A DNA stretch of 8,617 nt from the NCBI GenBank assembly GCA_036806345.1, contig DAIROT010000075.1, forward strand, positions 1-8,617, written 5' to 3'. The stretch's first letter is position 1; the number at the start of each line of letters is the position of its first letter. Below are positions 1-6,364 of this stretch, one piece after another. The notes beneath the pieces were generated by a model. The model made no database searches. It saw nothing but the letters and a program-made list of their open reading frames with translations, and had not been told where the DNA came from. This DNA comes from QHCF01 sp003244275. GTDB lineage: Bacteria > Actinomycetota > Acidimicrobiia > Acidimicrobiales > QHCF01. The position numbers were made by a program, and so were the translations under genes.

Positions 1-36
1 GCAGGGACTTCAGGGGCAGGGGCTTCGGGGAATCTG

Positions 37-2097
37 GTGCGTCGATCCATCCTTGACCAGGTGGACAGCCCTGCCGACGTCAAGGCCCTGGGAACCGAGG
101 ATCTGGAGGTTCTGGCTGACGAGATTCGGGCCTTCATCGTGGCCGCCGTATCGGCTACCGGAGGGCACCTGGGATCCAATTTGGGTGCCGTCGAGCTGAC
201 CCTCGCCCTGCACCGGGTGTTCGACTCCCCCAAGGACGTGATCCTGTGGGATACCGGTCATCAGGCCTATGTCCACAAGCTGCTGACCGGGCGGCGGAGC
301 GGCTTCGCCTCCCTCCGGCAGGCCGGTGGCCTCTCGGGGTACCCCTCACGGGCCGAGTCGGCCCACGACTGGGTGGAGAACAGCCATGCCTCCACCATCT
401 TGTCCTACGCCCACGGACTGGCCTCTGCCCTCACCCTGGGGGCGCAGCCCCCCGTCGGGCGGGGAACGGATCGCCGGGTGATAGCGGTGGTGGGTGACGG
501 CGCCCTCACTGGCGGCATGGCCTACGAGGCCCTCAACAATCTCGGGCATTCGGGCGCCCGAGTGGTCATAGTGCTGAACGACAACGGCCGCTCATACGCC
601 CCCACCGTGTCGAAGCTGTCGGAGAGTCTCACCCGCCTCCGCCTCAACCCGTCCTACGTCCAGGCCCGGGCCCGGCTGCGCACTGTCGTCAAGGAGGTGC
701 CCGGATTGGGGCCGATGGCCGTATCGGGTGTGTCGGGCCTGACCTCGGCGCTGCGGGACGTGATTGAGCCTCATGCCTTCTTCGAGGATTTGGGGGTACG
801 CTACACCGGGCCGCTCGACGGCCACGACGTGGCCGGGATGGAGTCAGCCCTGGCCAATGCATCCGAGTGGAATGGACCCATCGTGGTCCATGTCCTCACT
901 CACAAGGGGAAGGGATATCCCCCGGCTGAGGCCGACGAGGTCGCCTGTCTGCACGACCTCAAGGTGCGAGACGCCAAGGTACGCGACCTGCTGTCCGGTG
1001 ACGCCAAGGCGGGAACCGTCGGAGATGGCAGCGCAGCCCCAGGTGCCCAGGCCACCGTCGCCCCGGGGGCACAGACCACCTCTGGCTTGATTGCCGACGT
1101 GGCTCCTCTGTCCTACACCGATGCGTTCACCCGTGCCCTCTTGGCCGAGGGGGAGGCCAACCCGGCCGTGGTGGCCATCACCGCGGCCATGCCAGGCCCC
1201 ACCGGCCTGCTGCCCTTCGCCGCCGCCCACCCCGACCGCTTCTTCGACGTCGGCATCGCCGAGGCCCACGCCGTCACCGCCGCCGCTGGCATGGCCATGG
1301 GAGGCCTCCGCCCGGTGGTGGCGCTTTATGCCACCTTCTTCTCCCGGGCCTTCGACCAGGCCAACCTGGACGTCGGCCTGCACCATCTACCGGTGATCTT
1401 CGCCCTGGACCGGGCCGGCATCACCGGTGACGACGGTCCCTCCCATCACGGCCTGTTGGACATGGCGCAGTGCCTGACCATTCCGGGAATGGTGGTCCTG
1501 GCACCGTCGTCCGCCCTCGAGGTGCCGACCATGCTGAGTACCGCCTTGAGCCTGGATGGCCCGGTGTCCATTCGCTATTCCAAGACTCCCCCGCCGGTCG
1601 GGACCAGGGCCGAGGTCGGCTCGGGCCTGCACGCCCGCCAGGTCTGCCGGGGCGAAGGCCGCGTGTGCATCCTGGCGGTGGGCAAGATGCTGGAGGCTGC
1701 CACCCATGCCGCCGAGGCTCTCGCGGACTCGGGCATCAGTGCAACCGTCTGGGACGTCCGGGTGGTCAAGCCGGCCGATCCGGCCATGCTGGCCGACGCC
1801 GCCGCCCACGACCTGGTCGTCACGGTGGAGGACGGCATCCGGGTGGGAGGGGCAGGTACCTGGCTGGCCGACGGCCTGGCCGGCTTGGACGAGGGCCGGC
1901 GCAGCCCGCCGGTCCTGATCCTGGGCGTCCCCGTCGAGTATCTGGCCCAGGCCAAGCCCAGCGCCATACTGGCCAGGCTGGGCCTGGATGGTGCCGGCAT
2001 CGCCAACTCGGTGCTGAGGGCAATGGGCGCCAGCCCGGAAGTGCGAGTCAGCAACGGTAGTGGTCCGGTCAAGCTGGGCACGAGGGCTCAGCCGTGA
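37..2097 (+). CDS. dxs: 1-deoxy-D-xylulose-5-phosphate synthase
   Basis: Cytosolic thiamine-diphosphate enzyme that condenses pyruvate with glyceraldehyde 3-phosphate to DXP, the entry step of the MEP isoprenoid pathway. The 686-residue product has the family order: N-terminal ThDP domain (GGHLG with H44, GHQAYVH with H75/H80, G153-D154-G155 and N181-D182-N183 of the ThDP/Mg motif), linker, then pyrimidine-binding domain. By alignment from memory with E. coli Dxs, catalytic Glu370 is E409, and Tyr392, Arg398, Arg420, Asp427, His431 and Arg478 correspond to Y431, R437, R459, D466, H470 and R513. NDNGRSYAPT is the actinobacterial form of the metal-binding loop. Oddities: A410 where GIAEQHAV normally has Gln, RYSK instead of RYP(K/R), and a long linker, making it longer than the usual 620-640 residues. 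The GTG start at 37 fits the family N-terminus (ILDQVDSPADVKAL) and follows GGGGA at 27-31; the frame is open to base 1, so an upstream start is possible. Confidence 0.95.
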   Translation: MRRSILDQVDSPADVKALGTEDLEVLADEIRAFIVAAVSATGGHLGSNLGAVELTLALHRVFDSPKDVILWDTGHQAYVHKLLTGRRSGFASLRQAGGLSGYPSRAESAHDWVENSHASTILSYAHGLASALTLGAQPPVGRGTDRRVIAVVGDGALTGGMAYEALNNLGHSGARVVIVLNDNGRSYAPTVSKLSESLTRLRLNPSYVQARARLRTVVKEVPGLGPMAVSGVSGLTSALRDVIEPHAFFEDLGVRYTGPLDGHDVAGMESALANASEWNGPIVVHVLTHKGKGYPPAEADEVACLHDLKVRDAKVRDLLSGDAKAGTVGDGSAAPGAQATVAPGAQTTSGLIADVAPLSYTDAFTRALLAEGEANPAVVAITAAMPGPTGLLPFAAAHPDRFFDVGIAEAHAVTAAAGMAMGGLRPVVALYATFFSRAFDQANLDVGLHHLPVIFALDRAGITGDDGPSHHGLLDMAQCLTIPGMVVLAPSSALEVPTMLSTALSLDGPVSIRYSKTPPPVGTRAEVGSGLHARQVCRGEGRVCILAVGKMLEAATHAAEALADSGISATVWDVRVVKPADPAMLADAAAHDLVVTVEDGIRVGGAGTWLADGLAGLDEGRRSPPVLILGVPVEYLAQAKPSAILARLGLDGAGIANSVLRAMGASPEVRVSNGSGPVKLGTRAQP
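1036..1083 (+). repeat. Degenerate 24-bp tandem duplication in the dxs linker
   Basis: Two adjacent 8-codon units encode APGAQATV (residues 334-341) and APGAQTTS (342-349). Most codon differences between the units are synonymous (cca/ccg, ggt/ggg, gcc/gca), which suggests an old duplication and not recent slippage. A shorter echo lies just upstream, where aaggtgcgagac (961-972) and aaggtacgcgac (976-987) encode KVRD twice. Both sit between the ThDP domain and the pyrimidine-binding domain of Dxs and help explain its extra length. Confidence 0.7.
2082..2086 (+). promoter_or_regulatory. Shine-Dalgarno site for hpnC
   Basis: GAGGG lies 7 bases before the GTG at 2094 and inside the last codons of dxs. 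It supports the GTG that overlaps the dxs stop as the hpnC start, in preference to in-frame GTG codons at 2115 and 2151 or the ATG at 2184, and it implies termination-reinitiation coupling with dxs. Confidence 0.6.
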
Positions 2098-3005
2098 CCG
2101 GCACCCGTTCAGCCGTGTCCGGAACAACTTCACCCCGCTCGGCCATCCCTGTGCCCGGCGGGATACCCACGGCCGAGGCGATCATGGCCAGGGCCGCCAG
2201 CGAGAACTTCCCGGTCGCTTCTCGCCTTCTTCCCCGAGCGGCTCGCGGCCACCTCCTGGCCATCTACGGCTTCGCCCGGTTGGTCGACGAACTGGGCGAC
2301 AAAGCACCCGGTGACCGCTTGGCCAACCTCGACTGGCTGGAGGCGGAGCTGGAGCGGGCCTACCGGGGACAGGCCAGTCACCCGGTGCTGGTGCGCCTGA
2401 CTCCCTCGCTTCGTGGACTCGACCTGCCTGACCAGGCCTTCCGAGACTTGATACAGGCCAACCGTCAGGACCAGATCGTCCACCGCTACGCCACCTTCGA
2501 CGATCTGGTCGGCTACTGCCGGCTGTCGGCCAATCCAGTGGGACGTCTCGTTCTGGCTGCCTTCGGCGTGGCCACTGCGGAGCGGGTGGCACTCTCGGAC
2601 CAGGTCTGCACCGGCCTGCAATTGGTCGAGCACTGGCAGGACGTGGCCGAGGACTCTGCCGCCGGACGGGTCTACCTGCCGACGCAGGACATGGAGCGAT
2701 TTGGGTGCTCACCATCCGAGCTCAGGTGGCCGGTGGTCGGCCCACACCTGCGGGCACTGCTGGCCTTCGAGGCGGCCAGGGCTCGCCTCTTCCTCGACGC
2801 TGGCTCACCTCTCGTCGCCTCGCTCCGGGGGCGCCCGGCCCTCGCGGTGGCCGGTTTCATTGCCGGCGGTCAGGCCACCCTCGACGCCATCGAGCGCTCA
2901 GGTTTCGACGTGTTGGCCACCAATGCCCGACGAACCGGGCCCCGAATGGCTCTTCGACTCGCACACCTGATGCCAGCCGTCCTGGGCCGGAGGGGCGAGC
3001 CATGA
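2094..3005 (+). CDS. hpnC: Squalene synthase HpnC (hydroxysqualene-forming)
   Basis: Member of the squalene/phytoene synthase superfamily. In the characterised HpnCDE route, HpnC converts presqualene diphosphate made by HpnD into hydroxysqualene, probably at the membrane surface. The 303-residue product shows the HpnC hallmarks: ENFPVASRLLP (37-47), YGFARLVDELGD with the first Asp-rich motif D65-x3-D69, VGYCRLSANPVGRLVL, and LQLVEHWQDVAEDSAAGRVYLP with the second motif D183-x3-D187. The EHWQDVAED form separates HpnC from HpnD and from plant-type phytoene synthases. The GTG start overlaps the dxs stop by 4 bases; the first 25 or so residues are Ser/Pro/Thr-rich and unconserved, so a start a few codons later cannot be excluded. 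The gene is 4 bases overlapped with hpnD, its paralogue and pathway partner, as is usual. Confidence 0.93.
   Translation: MTGTRSAVSGTTSPRSAIPVPGGIPTAEAIMARAASENFPVASRLLPRAARGHLLAIYGFARLVDELGDKAPGDRLANLDWLEAELERAYRGQASHPVLVRLTPSLRGLDLPDQAFRDLIQANRQDQIVHRYATFDDLVGYCRLSANPVGRLVLAAFGVATAERVALSDQVCTGLQLVEHWQDVAEDSAAGRVYLPTQDMERFGCSPSELRWPVVGPHLRALLAFEAARARLFLDAGSPLVASLRGRPALAVAGFIAGGQATLDAIERSGFDVLATNARRTGPRMALRLAHLMPAVLGRRGEP
2989..2995 (+). promoter_or_regulatory. Strong Shine-Dalgarno site for hpnD
   Basis: GGAGGGG lies 6 bases before the ATG at 3002, within the end of hpnC. It decides the hpnD start: the reading frame is open for 99 more codons upstream (to an ATG at 2705), but that extension lies wholly inside hpnC, has no family similarity, and the recognisable HpnD sequence begins only after 3002. 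Confidence 0.7.
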
Positions 3006-3865
3006 GCGTGACCACCGCCTACGCCGATTGCGAGGCCATCACCCGGGCACAGGCCAAGAATTTCTACTACGGCATCCGGCTGTTGCCGCCTCCCAAGCGC
3101 CACGCCCTGTCGGCCATCTACGCCATGGCCCGGCGGATCGACGACATCGGCGACGGCGACCTGTCGACCAAAGACAAGCTGGACCACCTGGACGAGGTTC
3201 GCCGACAGCTGGCAGACCCGGGAGCGGTTGTCGGGCACGACCCGGTGATGATGGCCGTGGCCGACGCGGCCCAGCGCTACCCAGTGCCCATGGCGGCCTT
3301 TGGCGAGCTGGTCGAGGGCTGCGAGATGGACGCCGCTGGCACTTCGTACGAGACCTTCGAGGACCTGGTCGGGTACGGCCGGCGGGTGGCCGGATCGATC
3401 GGGCGGCTGTCGCTCGGGGTCTTCGGGGCCACCGATATGGCGCTCGCCAGTTCTCGAGCCGACGCGCTGGGCGTCGCCCTCCAGGTGACGAACATCCTGC
3501 GGGATGTGGTGGAGGACCGCGAGGAGATGGGCCGGGTCTACCTGCCCATCCAGGACATCGCCCGCTTTGGGGTGGCGCCTGATCTGACCGGTCCCAGGGA
3601 CAACCTGGCTGCGCTGATCGTCTTCGAGGCTGAACAGTCCCGCCCGTTCTGGTCCGAGGGCCTGGCCCTGCTCCCCCTCCTCGACCACCGCAGCCGGGCC
3701 TGCGTCGCCGCCATGGCCGGGATCTATCACCGGCTGCTGGCTCGCATCGAGCGGCGCCCCACCGCAGTGGCCGAGGTGCGGGTGTCCCTGCCGGGATGGG
3801 AGAAGGCGTGGGTGGCCACTCGGGCCATCACTGGACTGGGTATCACCAACGGGGTGGGAGCATGA
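3002..3865 (+). CDS. hpnD: Presqualene diphosphate synthase HpnD
   Basis: Condenses two farnesyl diphosphate molecules head-to-head into presqualene diphosphate, the substrate of HpnC. The product is 287 residues, normal for the family, and all-alpha with no signal peptide. Motifs: AKNFYYGIRLLPPPKRHALSAIYAMARRIDDIGD holds the first Asp-rich motif (D47-x3-D51); CEMDAAGTSYETFEDLVGYGRRVAGSIGRL (107-135) carries the conserved Tyr and Arg of the prenyl-synthase fold; and NILRDVVEDREEMGRVYLP holds the second motif (D168-x2-E171-D172). NILRDVVED with intact DxxxD motifs matches the HpnD/phytoene synthase branch, against EHWQDVAED in HpnC. Alone it could be mistaken for a phytoene synthase (CrtB), but position between hpnC and hpnE settles the call. 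ATG overlaps the hpnC stop; its own stop overlaps the hpnE start. Confidence 0.92.
   Translation: MSVTTAYADCEAITRAQAKNFYYGIRLLPPPKRHALSAIYAMARRIDDIGDGDLSTKDKLDHLDEVRRQLADPGAVVGHDPVMMAVADAAQRYPVPMAAFGELVEGCEMDAAGTSYETFEDLVGYGRRVAGSIGRLSLGVFGATDMALASSRADALGVALQVTNILRDVVEDREEMGRVYLPIQDIARFGVAPDLTGPRDNLAALIVFEAEQSRPFWSEGLALLPLLDHRSRACVAAMAGIYHRLLARIERRPTAVAEVRVSLPGWEKAWVATRAITGLGITNGVGA
3851..3856 (+). promoter_or_regulatory. Purine-rich ribosome binding region for hpnE
   Basis: GGGGTG, within a run GGGGTGGGAG at 3851-3860, lies 5 bases before the ATG at 3862 at the end of hpnD. It supports the ATG that overlaps the hpnD stop over an in-frame ATG at 3796, which would add 22 residues read from within hpnD. 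Confidence 0.45.
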
Positions 3866-5346
3866 GGACGAACGAGCCGGCTCTGGACAATGCCAGCCGG
3901 GGCCGGGGCCGGGGCCATGTGGTGGTGGTGGGTGGAGGGCTGGCTGGGCTGTCGGCCGGACTGGCCTGCGCCGACGCCGGGGCCCGGGTGACGCTGCTGG
4001 AAGGGCGGCCACGACTGGGCGGAGCCACCTGGTCTTTCGAGCGCAATGGCAGATGGTTCGACAATGGCCAACATGTATTCCTGCGATGCTGCACCGCCTA
4101 CCGGGGCTTTCTCGACCGGATTGGGACCGCCGGCCAGGTCCACCTGCAAGACCAGCTGGCCGTCCCGGTGGTGGCCCCGGGGGGGAAGACGGCCTGGATC
4201 CGGCGCACCAGCGGGCTCCCGGCGCCTTTCCATCTGGCTCCCGCCCTGGCCCGCTACGGCCACCTCGGCCTGGCCGATCGGGTGCGCCTCGGTCCCGCCG
4301 CCGTCGCCCTGGGGCGCCTGGACCTGGCTGACCCGGCTCTGGACCAGGTGAGCTTTGCCGACTGGCTGGCGACCCACGGCCAGCGCCCGGCGGCGGTGGA
4401 CGGCCTCTGGGGACTGATCGTCCTGCCCACCGCCAACCTCCCGGCTTCGGAGGTCTCGCTGGCCATGGCGGCCAAGGTGTTCCAGACCGGCCTGCTCAGC
4501 CAGGCCGACGCGGCCGACATCGGCTGGGCCGCCGCACCCTTGGCGCAGTTGCACGGGGAGTCGGCAGCCACGGCCTTGGAGCGGACCGGAGGCACGGTCA
4601 GGCTCCGGGCCAAGGTCGACCACATCGGGCCACCGACCAGCACCGGCCTGGTGGTGGTGGCCGACGGTCAGCGTCTCCAGGCTGACGCCGTCATCCTGGC
4701 CGTGCCCCACACCGCAGCGGCCAGCCTCCTGCCAGCGGGCGCCATACCCCACCCGGAGCTGTTGGATGGGCTGGGCGTCTCACCCATAGTCAATGTGGGC
4801 GTCGTGTACGACCGTCGGGTGACCGACCACATGTTGGCGGCCGGTCTGGGATCGCCCGCTCAGTGGGTGTTCGACCGGACCGAGGCGGCCCTGGGGGGCG
4901 AGGGGGCGCAGAGCTCGTCCGAGGAGCAGGTGCTGGGCGTCTCGCTGTCGGCAGCCGACCAGTGGCTGGGCCAGCGACCCGAGCAGCTGAGCGACATGAT
5001 CACAGGCGCCCTGGCCGAGCTGTTCCCGGCTGCCCGTTCGGCTCGGGTACTCGACACGGTCGTCACCCGGGAACGGGCCGCCACCTTCCGGGCCGTTCCC
5101 GGCACTGCCGCCCTGCGACCCGGTACGAAGACCGCCGTCCCCGGCCTGGCCCTGGCCGGGGCGTGGACCGACACCGGCTGGCCGGCGACCATGGAGGGGG
5201 CAGTGCGCAGCGGACAGGCAGCGGCTCGAGAAGCTCTGCACCACCTGAGCCGCACCGCTGGCGCGGCCCACGGCGGGACCGGCGACTGGCCGTCCGAAGT
5301 ACCGGCCCGAGACCCGTCCCACAACATCACGGAGGTGCTGACGTGA
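3862..5346 (+). CDS. hpnE: Hydroxysqualene dehydroxylase HpnE (FAD-dependent)
   Basis: Flavoprotein of the amine-oxidase/phytoene-desaturase superfamily. In the HpnCDE pathway it reductively removes the hydroxyl of hydroxysqualene to give squalene. The 494-residue product starts with a basic RGRGRG tract (13-18), followed by the FAD-binding Rossmann element VVVVGGGLAGLSAG (GxGxxG at 24-29) ending in the acidic E47, then RLGG (51-54) and DNGQHVFL, the HpnE-type variant of the substrate/FAD loop. Near the C-terminus, GLALAGAWTDTGWPATMEGAVRSGQAA is the second FAD motif typical of HpnE. The last 30 or so residues (Gly/Ser/Pro-rich) extend beyond the conserved core and look disordered. The length is above the 420-460 usual for the family because of this tail and the N-terminal leader. 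The start is the ATG overlapping the hpnD stop. Confidence 0.93.
   Translation: MRTNEPALDNASRGRGRGHVVVVGGGLAGLSAGLACADAGARVTLLEGRPRLGGATWSFERNGRWFDNGQHVFLRCCTAYRGFLDRIGTAGQVHLQDQLAVPVVAPGGKTAWIRRTSGLPAPFHLAPALARYGHLGLADRVRLGPAAVALGRLDLADPALDQVSFADWLATHGQRPAAVDGLWGLIVLPTANLPASEVSLAMAAKVFQTGLLSQADAADIGWAAAPLAQLHGESAATALERTGGTVRLRAKVDHIGPPTSTGLVVVADGQRLQADAVILAVPHTAAASLLPAGAIPHPELLDGLGVSPIVNVGVVYDRRVTDHMLAAGLGSPAQWVFDRTEAALGGEGAQSSSEEQVLGVSLSAADQWLGQRPEQLSDMITGALAELFPAARSARVLDTVVTRERAATFRAVPGTAALRPGTKTAVPGLALAGAWTDTGWPATMEGAVRSGQAAAREALHHLSRTAGAAHGGTGDWPSEVPARDPSHNITEVLT
3897..3916 (+). repeat. CCGGGG hexamer repeat in hpnE
   Basis: Three perfect copies of ccgggg plus a partial fourth (cc) lie at codons 12-19 of hpnE, encoding R13-G14-R15-G16-R17-G18 immediately before the first beta strand of the FAD domain. 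The unit length is a multiple of three, so copy-number change would lengthen or shorten the basic leader without shifting frame. Confidence 0.75.
5331..5335 (+). promoter_or_regulatory. Strong Shine-Dalgarno site for the prenyl synthase gene
   Basis: GGAGG lies 7 bases before the GTG at 5343, inside the last codons of hpnE. The prenyl synthase frame is open for another 160 codons upstream through hpnE, but the site, the GTGA overlap and the position of conserved sequence together point to 5343 as the start. Confidence 0.65.
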
Positions 5347-6362
5347 TCGCCGTTCGCAGTGTCCCCCAGGTCCTGGACAAGGCCCGCCAGCAGGTGACCC
5401 CCGTGCTCAGGGCAGCGGTGGCGACCCTGGCTCCCGAGATTCGCCCCGCCGCCGAATACCACCTCGGTTGGGCGGAGGCCGACGGCCGTCCCGCCACCGC
5501 CGATCGAGGGAAGTGCGTGCGCCCGGCCCTGGCCCTGCTCTCGGCTCAGGCGGTCGGCGCCGACGGGTCAGTGAGCCTGCCCGGGGGGGCGGCGGTGGAG
5601 CTGGTCCACAATTTCTCGCTGCTGCACGACGACGTCATCGATGGGGACGACGAGAGGCGCCACCGTCCCACCGTCTGGGCCATCTTTGGCATCGGCCGAG
5701 CCATCATCACCGGCGACGCCCTCCTGGCCCTGGCCCATCGGATGGTGCTCGACGTCCCCGGCGGCCCCGGCCGGGCGGCGGCCCGGTCGCTGGCCGACGC
5801 CACCATGGCCATGATCACCGGTCAGGCCGACGACATGGCCTTCGAGACCAGGGCCGATGTGGCGGTGGACCACTGCCTGGCCATGGAGGCCGCCAAGACG
5901 GGAGCCATCCTGGCCTGCGCCTCGTCCATCGGCGCCATCCTGGCCGGCGCCCCAGCCCCGACCGTAAAGGCCCTCAGTGACTTCGGGATGCACCTGGGCC
6001 TGGCCTTTCAGGCGGTCGACGACGTGCTGGGCATCTGGGGCGACCCCGCCCGCACCGGCAAGCCGACCTGGAGCGACCTGCGCCAGCACAAGAAGACGCT
6101 TCCCATCACGGCCGCCCTGGCCACCGCTGACGGCCACGCCGGCGAGCTCTCCAGTCTGCTGGCCACCGCCGAGCTGTCCGAGGTCGAGGTGGCCCGGGCC
6201 GCCGGATTGATCGAGGCCTACGGGGGCCGGGAGCTGACGCTCGCCGAGGCCCGCCATCAGCTGAGTGCGGCCCTGGCCGCCCTGGAGCGCGCACCGCTGG
6301 ATCCCACCGCCGCCCTCGAGCTGGCCCAGGTGGCCCGTTTCGTGGCCGACAGAGAGCACTGA
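5343..6362 (+). CDS. Polyprenyl diphosphate synthase, probable FPP synthase for hopanoids
   Basis: Trans-isoprenyl diphosphate synthase (IspA/GrcC/IdsA-like) that adds IPP to an allylic diphosphate; in this setting it most likely makes farnesyl diphosphate for HpnD. The 339-residue product has the IPP-binding GKCVRP (K57, R60), HNFSLLHDDVIDGDDERR with first Asp-rich motif D96-D97-x2-D100, GQADDMAFE (160-168), the KTG motif (185-187), and LAFQAVDDVLGIWGD, whose second motif is D226-D227-x2-G230 with D234 further on. This DDxxG(IW)GD form is familiar from actinobacterial enzymes of hopanoid and carotenoid clusters and does not signal loss of function. The first motif lacks the two-residue insertion of classical bacterial FPP synthases and F91 sits five residues before it, so GGPP as product is possible. 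GTG start overlaps the hpnE stop; I give no symbol because family and product length are ambiguous. Confidence 0.88.
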   Translation: MIAVRSVPQVLDKARQQVTPVLRAAVATLAPEIRPAAEYHLGWAEADGRPATADRGKCVRPALALLSAQAVGADGSVSLPGGAAVELVHNFSLLHDDVIDGDDERRHRPTVWAIFGIGRAIITGDALLALAHRMVLDVPGGPGRAAARSLADATMAMITGQADDMAFETRADVAVDHCLAMEAAKTGAILACASSIGAILAGAPAPTVKALSDFGMHLGLAFQAVDDVLGIWGDPARTGKPTWSDLRQHKKTLPITAALATADGHAGELSSLLATAELSEVEVARAAGLIEAYGGRELTLAEARHQLSAALAALERAPLDPTAALELAQVARFVADREH

Positions 6363-6364
6363 GA

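Noticed and set aside
1..36. Promoter upstream of dxs
   Set aside because: Only 36 GC-rich bases are visible, with a ribosome binding site but no convincing -35/-10 pair; the dxs frame is also open to base 1, so this may still be coding or leader sequence.
1387..2133. Minus-strand open frame (about 248 codons) opposite the Dxs C-terminal half
   Set aside because: Low-complexity Gly/His/Gln/Arg translation with no family signature, explained by the sense codons of dxs.
2705..3001. Upstream extension of the hpnD frame through hpnC (99 codons)
   Set aside because: It lies entirely within conserved hpnC and is unlike any HpnD N-terminus; the ATG at 3002 has GGAGGGG 6 bases before it.
2094..3865. 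Tandem phytoene synthases with a phytoene desaturase (carotenoid cluster)
   Set aside because: The EHWQDVAED motif of HpnC, the DNGQHV and WTDTGWPATMEGAVRSG motifs of HpnE, and the adjacent squalene-hopene cyclase identify the HpnCDE squalene route.
2870..4012. Long open frame on the minus strand (about 380 codons) opposite hpnC/hpnD/hpnE
   Set aside because: It mirrors strongly supported + strand genes, crosses gene boundaries, is Gly/Arg/Pro/His-rich without family motifs, and is expected from GC-rich codon bias that removes stops from antisense frames.
3727..4752. Minus-strand open frame (about 341 codons) opposite hpnD/hpnE
   Set aside because: Same shadow effect; no recognisable domain, no own ribosome binding logic, and it overlaps the preceding antisense frame.
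4863..5342. Upstream extension of the prenyl synthase frame through hpnE (160 codons)
   Set aside because: The extension is Arg/Gly/Pro-rich shadow sequence within hpnE; GGAGG at 5331 and the GTGA overlap place the start at 5343.
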